Assembly: GCA_021804525.1 (NCBI GenBank)
Contig: JAJZHJ010000038.1
Location: 1 to 8,469 of the forward strand
From: Bacteroidota bacterium
GTDB taxonomy: Bacteria; Bacteroidota; Bacteroidia; Bacteroidales; Paludibacteraceae
Reading direction: 5' to 3'
Length of the DNA stretch: 8,469 bases
Positions 5,291 through 8,469 of the stretch are shown piece by piece. The translations under genes and the position numbers were made by a program. The notes below the pieces were generated by a model. That model was not told the DNA's origin. It worked only from the letters and a program-made list of their open reading frames with translations, and ran no database searches. Numbering within the stretch: position 1 is the first letter of the stretch; each line of letters begins with the position of its first letter.

Positions 5291-7654
5291 ATGCGGTTGT
5301 CTTTCTCCTACAATAATTTCTCTTCAACTATTTTCTGTCAAGCAGGATTTGTGTTAGCACTATTACTTCTCGCTACAAATACTTACTCTCAGTTAGCGGT
5401 AGGACAATGGCAAACACACTATTCCTATCGTAATGTGACACAAGTTGCTGTTGCATCCGATAAGGTGTATGCAGTAGGATCGAATGCACTTTTTTCAGTC
5501 TCTTTGGCAGATCAAAGCATTGACTTTTATTCGAAAATTACTGGACTGAGTGACAATGATATCACGCAAATTGCTTATAACAACCAATCCAATCAGTTGT
5601 TGGTGGTGTATGCCAATTCCAATCTTGATTTAGTTTCATCCTCGGGCGTTTATAATGTTCCTGATTTATATCTTAAACAGGCAACGATGGATAAAACGGT
5701 AAATTCCATTTTGTTTGCCGACAGTCTTGCTTATCTTTCCTGCAATTTTGGTATTGTGGTGCTTAATATGTCAAAGCATGAAATCAGTGATTCTTATGTG
5801 ATTGGAGCGAACGGAAATTACATACCTGTTTTGGCTATGACTATTTTCAATAGAAAAATTTATGGATTGACGGCTAACGGGTTATCTTTAGCAGATGCGA
5901 CGAGTCATAATCTAGCCAACTTTCAAGTTTGGACAAATGTAACTTCTTTGCCTGCTGGTGGTAATTTAAATTTACTCTCCTTCGGCGGTGCTTTATGGCT
6001 GCTCAAGGCAAATGGCATTGTTTATAAATCGACTGATGGAAATGTTTGGAACGCAGTTCTTCCTCTGAGTAATATTGCTCGTATGCAATCTGACAACAAG
6101 TATCTCTATTTTATTTCCGATACGACTTCTACAACCTTTGTTTATGATGCAAATTCGAACGTTACTACGTTGGCTGGATTTGCACCCAACCGGATTTCAG
6201 TCGACAATACTACTTCGCATAGTTTCTGGTTGGCATCGGGCGATGCCGGTTTGCAACAAGTGAATCAAAACGGACAAACGGTTAATGCTTTTACGCCGTC
6301 AGGTCCATTTGATAATAGCGCATGGGGAATGGCTTTTGGGGGTGAAAAGTTGTTTGTGGTACCAGGAGGCGCATGGGATGTCCAATATTTCCATCCTGCA
6401 TCTGTGATGATGTACCAAGGCCATGCATGGACGAATATTGATGGGACAACAATCAGTCAACAAACGAATATGCCTGCTACCACCGATTTCGTTTCCATTG
6501 CTGCCGATCCAAAAGATAATACGCATTTTTTTGTGGGTGCTTACGGCATGGGCTTGTACGAATTCAAAAACAACACCTTTTCGAAATGGTATAATTGCTT
6601 GAATAGTGGAGTGGAATCAATTTTTCAGAGTCAAAGCAATCAATTGCAATATCAACGAATTGATGGATTAAAGTTTGATCAGCAAGGAAATTTGTGGTTT
6701 CTTAATACACAAATTAATGATCCTGTCAAGTATCTTTCGCCAGACGGAATTGTTCACAGTCTCTATTTTGATGCCATTAAAGGGTTTTCCAACGTGTTAG
6801 ATATTCTGATTGACAATTCAAATCCAAATCGGAAATGGATTATCTCATCACGTATTAATCCAGGAGTTTTTGTTTTTGATGATAATGGAACGTTAGACAA
6901 TCAACAGGATGATCAATCGAAGTTCTTTTCTTCGTTTGTTGATCAGGATGGAAATGTCTTTTCGTCAGATTTTTATTTTTGTATTACACAAGATTTAAAT
7001 AATCAGATTTGGATTGGCACCATGAAAGGTCCGATTGTGATTCAAAACCCTAATAATGCATTTGCGTCTAACTTTACCATTTCGCGCATCAAAGTGCCAC
7101 GGAATGATGGCACAAACTTAGCCGATTATTTGCTGGGGACTGAACGTGTCAATGCAATTGCCGTTGATGGGGCGAATCGAAAATGGATCGGGACTCAGAC
7201 TTCCGGTCTTTATTTAGTATCTCCTGATGGAACACAAATATTACAACATTTTACTACGGATAACAGTCCCTTGCTCTCGAATACCATTTTATCGTTAGCG
7301 CTAAATAATCAAACCGGAGAATTGTTTGTGGGAACTGATCAAGGACTTATTTCCTATCAGACTGATGCTACTCAGGCTACAGCTACATTTAGCAATGTGT
7401 ATGCATACCCTAACCCTGTGCGCCCCGATTTCAATGGAATGATTACAATTACTGGATTAGTGGCAGACACACAAGTTAAGATCACGAATTTAAATGGGAA
7501 CTTAGTGTATGAAACGATTTCTAACGGAGGCATTGCGACTTGGAATGGCAATAAAGTTGACGGCTCAAGAGTCAGCTCAGGGGTGTATTTAGTAATTTGT
7601 ACTTCAGCAGACGGTAGCCAACATGCAATTACAAAATTATTGATCATAAAATAG
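5291..7654 (+). CDS. porZ: PorZ-like type IX secretion system protein (beta-propeller with C-terminal sorting domain)
   Basis: This 787-residue exported protein fits PorZ, a surface component of the type IX secretion attachment complex. In Porphyromonas gingivalis PorZ binds anionic LPS and supplies it to the sortase PorU, which cleaves cargo sorting domains and attaches cargo to the lipid. A signal peptide is visible: basic start, hydrophobic LALLLLA stretch at about 23-29, probable cleavage near residue 33-34 (TYS/Q). The body is rich in propeller-type strands, with regulator-propeller repeats WIGT at 574-577, WIGT at 632-635 and FVGT at 679-682; the P. gingivalis protein has two seven-bladed propellers. 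From about 704 (YAYPNPVRPD) to the end is a type A sorting domain with NGNLVYE, GSRVSSGVYLV and the terminal KLLIIK. Length is close to the roughly 776 residues of the P. gingivalis protein. A generic propeller protein with sorting domain is the alternative. No other type IX gene is in the window. Confidence 0.85.
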   Translation: MRLSFSYNNFSSTIFCQAGFVLALLLLATNTYSQLAVGQWQTHYSYRNVTQVAVASDKVYAVGSNALFSVSLADQSIDFYSKITGLSDNDITQIAYNNQSNQLLVVYANSNLDLVSSSGVYNVPDLYLKQATMDKTVNSILFADSLAYLSCNFGIVVLNMSKHEISDSYVIGANGNYIPVLAMTIFNRKIYGLTANGLSLADATSHNLANFQVWTNVTSLPAGGNLNLLSFGGALWLLKANGIVYKSTDGNVWNAVLPLSNIARMQSDNKYLYFISDTTSTTFVYDANSNVTTLAGFAPNRISVDNTTSHSFWLASGDAGLQQVNQNGQTVNAFTPSGPFDNSAWGMAFGGEKLFVVPGGAWDVQYFHPASVMMYQGHAWTNIDGTTISQQTNMPATTDFVSIAADPKDNTHFFVGAYGMGLYEFKNNTFSKWYNCLNSGVESIFQSQSNQLQYQRIDGLKFDQQGNLWFLNTQINDPVKYLSPDGIVHSLYFDAIKGFSNVLDILIDNSNPNRKWIISSRINPGVFVFDDNGTLDNQQDDQSKFFSSFVDQDGNVFSSDFYFCITQDLNNQIWIGTMKGPIVIQNPNNAFASNFTISRIKVPRNDGTNLADYLLGTERVNAIAVDGANRKWIGTQTSGLYLVSPDGTQILQHFTTDNSPLLSNTILSLALNNQTGELFVGTDQGLISYQTDATQATATFSNVYAYPNPVRPDFNGMITITGLVADTQVKITNLNGNLVYETISNGGIATWNGNKVDGSRVSSGVYLVICTSADGSQHAITKLLIIK

Positions 7655-7677
7655 ATATTTTCTATTATACTCTTCTT

Positions 7678-7705
7678 CATTTTGATTACTTTTACAAGTC
7701 AAATG
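7678..7705 (+). other. Imperfect palindrome in the porZ-rubrerythrin spacer
   Basis: ACTT (7688-7691) pairs with AAGT (7696-7699) around TTAC. The arms CATTTTG (7678-7684) and CAAATG (7700-7705) extend it with a 3-base and a 1-base bulge. No T-run follows, so it is a poor terminator. It could be an operator or leader structure ahead of the rubrerythrin gene, or chance in AT-rich sequence. No intrinsic terminator is otherwise visible after porZ. Confidence 0.25.
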
Positions 7706-7729
7706 AGGATTAGAGAGGAGCAATTCTTT

Positions 7730-7759
7730 ATGTTTCACCTTAAAAACAACGTCTTATGA
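7730..7759 (+). CDS. Possible 9-codon upstream ORF coupled to rubrerythrin
   Basis: ATG at 7730 opens a short frame encoding MFHLKNNVL, with stop TGA at 7757-7759. The stop overlaps the rubrerythrin ATG (7756-7758) in an ATGA arrangement, the classic layout for translational coupling. A purine-rich Shine-Dalgarno-like AGAGAGGAG (7712-7720) ends 9 bases before this ATG. The same element is 35 bases from the rubrerythrin start, too far to serve it directly. Strong Shine-Dalgarno sequences are uncommon in Bacteroidota, which makes the placement noticeable. A competing reading is that TATGTTTC (7729-7736) is a near-match -7 box, in which case the ORF start would not be transcribed from that promoter. 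Confidence 0.35.
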   Translation: MFHLKNNVL

Positions 7760-8334
7760 GTAAAAGTGTAAAAGGTACTCGTACCGAACAAAATTTATTG
7801 AAATCGTTTGCCGGTGAATCGCAAGCGAGGAATCGTTACACCTATTTTGCCAGCACAGCAAAAAAGGAAGGTTATGAACAAATCGCGGCTATTTTCGAAG
7901 AGACAGCCAATCAGGAAAAAGAACATGCAAAAAGAATGTTTTCTTTTTTAGAAGGAGGAATAGTTGAAATTACGGCAACATATCCTGCTGGTGTTGTTGG
8001 AACTACGGAAGAAAATCTGAAAGCTGCCGCCGGTGGTGAACATGAAGAGTGGAGTGAACTTTATCCATTTTTTGCTCAAGTTGCCGAAGAGGAAGGCTTC
8101 CCTGCTATTGCTGCTATGTACAAAATGATTAGTGTTGCTGAAAAAGGTCATGAAGAACGATACCTGGCTTTGTTGCATAATATAGAAGCAAACGAAGTGT
8201 TCGATCGAATTGATGAAGTGACATGGCAATGCCGTAATTGTGGGTTTATCTATAAAAGTAAAACGCCGCCTAAAACGTGTCCCGCTTGTTTGCATCCGCA
8301 AGCTTACTTTGAAATTCAAAAAGTAAATTATTAG
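7756..8334 (+). CDS. rbr: Rubrerythrin
   Basis: This is a non-haem diiron peroxidase that reduces hydrogen peroxide to water in the cytoplasm, a main oxidative defence in anaerobes. Its 192 residues match classical rubrerythrin in length. The N-terminal ferritin-like four-helix domain (about 1-145) has the diiron ligands E21 (AGESQARNRY), E54 and H57 (QEKEHA), E95 and E98 (GEHEEW), and E129 with H132 (AEKGHEERY). The C-terminal rubredoxin-like domain binds a single iron through C159-x2-C162 and C175-x2-C178 and passes electrons to the diiron site. All ligands are present. The ATG overlaps the stop of a possible 9-codon upstream ORF. No convincing TAnnTTTG promoter was found; TATGTTTC at 7729-7736 is the closest. 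The gene ends in a strong terminator, immediately followed by what looks like a group II intron. Confidence 0.96.
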   Translation: MSKSVKGTRTEQNLLKSFAGESQARNRYTYFASTAKKEGYEQIAAIFEETANQEKEHAKRMFSFLEGGIVEITATYPAGVVGTTEENLKAAAGGEHEEWSELYPFFAQVAEEEGFPAIAAMYKMISVAEKGHEERYLALLHNIEANEVFDRIDEVTWQCRNCGFIYKSKTPPKTCPACLHPQAYFEIQKVNY

Positions 8335-8361
8335 TATGTTGAATTCTAATTTGATATAAAG

Positions 8362-8395
8362 AAAACTGCTTTGGTTATGTCGAAGCAGTTTTTTT
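8362..8395 (+). terminator. Intrinsic terminator after rubrerythrin
   Basis: AAAACTGCTT (8362-8371) pairs perfectly with AAGCAGTTTT (8383-8392). The stem can extend inward by three pairs, two of them wobble (8372-8374 with 8380-8382), leaving a 5-base loop. T residues run from 8389 to 8395. It lies 27 bases after the rubrerythrin stop. The T-run ends exactly where the intron-like GTGCG begins. Confidence 0.9.
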
Positions 8396-8469
8396 GTGCG
8401 CCGAGCATGGCGAGTACCTTTGACGGAGGAAGCCCGTTATGGGGGCAATCAGTTGCCAACCATTACCAT
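8396..8469 (+). mobile_element. 5' end of a probable group IIC intron (runs off the window)
   Basis: The sequence starts GTGCGCC, matching the GUGYG 5' end of bacterial group II introns, and lies directly behind the T-run of an intrinsic terminator, the known insertion site of class C introns. A short hairpin CGCC-GAGCAT-GGCG (8399-8412) corresponds to the GCCCGGCAUGGGU hairpin at the start of the Oceanobacillus iheyensis IIC intron. Next comes CGG-AGGAAGC-CCG (8424-8436), resembling the GGG-UGAGAGU-CCC domain I hairpin there, and then GTTGCCAACC (8453-8462), a sequence style common in domain I. These comparisons are from memory, not from an alignment. The intron would be in the same orientation as rubrerythrin, and its reverse transcriptase, if present, lies downstream. 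The alternative is an ordinary promoter region, since TACCTTTG occurs at 8415-8422. Confidence 0.65.

Noticed and set aside
8394..8422. A Bacteroidota promoter (TTG, 18 bases, TACCTTTG) at the right edge
   Set aside because: The TTG is made from the end of the terminator T-run and the first base of the intron-like sequence, and the -7 box falls inside the proposed domain I. The GTGCGCC start, its position and the hairpins favour an intron, but this remains the main alternative.

Overview
The window looks like chromosome from a member of the Bacteroidota, most likely order Bacteroidales. Three things point there. Several genes are preceded by the Bacteroidota-type -7 promoter box TAnnTTTG. The large ORF is a PorZ-like protein with a type IX secretion C-terminal sorting domain. 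The SRP RNA, threonyl-tRNA synthetase and PdxA also have the form usual in that group. The genus cannot be fixed by eye. Every complete gene reads on the + strand, and most of the region is ordinary housekeeping sequence.

Layout. Positions 3-305 hold the C-terminal end of an ABC exporter ATPase, followed by a 235-base spacer with a 15-base direct repeat and the rlmN promoter. Next come rlmN (23S rRNA/tRNA adenine-C2 methyltransferase) and pdxA (vitamin B6 synthesis), separated by 91 bases that contain a strong hairpin but no visible promoter or terminator. Positions 2848-3097 form a compact stable-RNA unit: promoter, SRP RNA (ffs), tRNA-Thr(TGT) only 4 bases later, then an intrinsic terminator. 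thrS follows with its own promoter, leader and terminator, so the gene for threonyl-tRNA synthetase lies directly beside a gene for its substrate tRNA. Then come a porZ-like gene of the type IX secretion system and a rubrerythrin gene (peroxide defence). The rubrerythrin start codon overlaps the stop of a possible 9-codon upstream ORF that has a good Shine-Dalgarno sequence.

The most notable signal is at the right edge. The rubrerythrin terminator (8362-8395) ends in a T-run, and directly after it, at 8396, the sequence reads GTGCGCC and continues with structure resembling the 5' end of a group IIC intron domain I. Group IIC introns are known to insert just behind intrinsic terminators. Only 74 bases are visible, so the intron-encoded reverse transcriptase, if there is one, lies beyond the window.

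I see no CRISPR array, complete insertion sequence, toxin-antitoxin pair or defence locus. No wholly new system is evident. The candidates worth checking are the intron edge, the upstream ORF of rubrerythrin, the ffs-tRNA-Thr/thrS arrangement and several unexplained hairpins.
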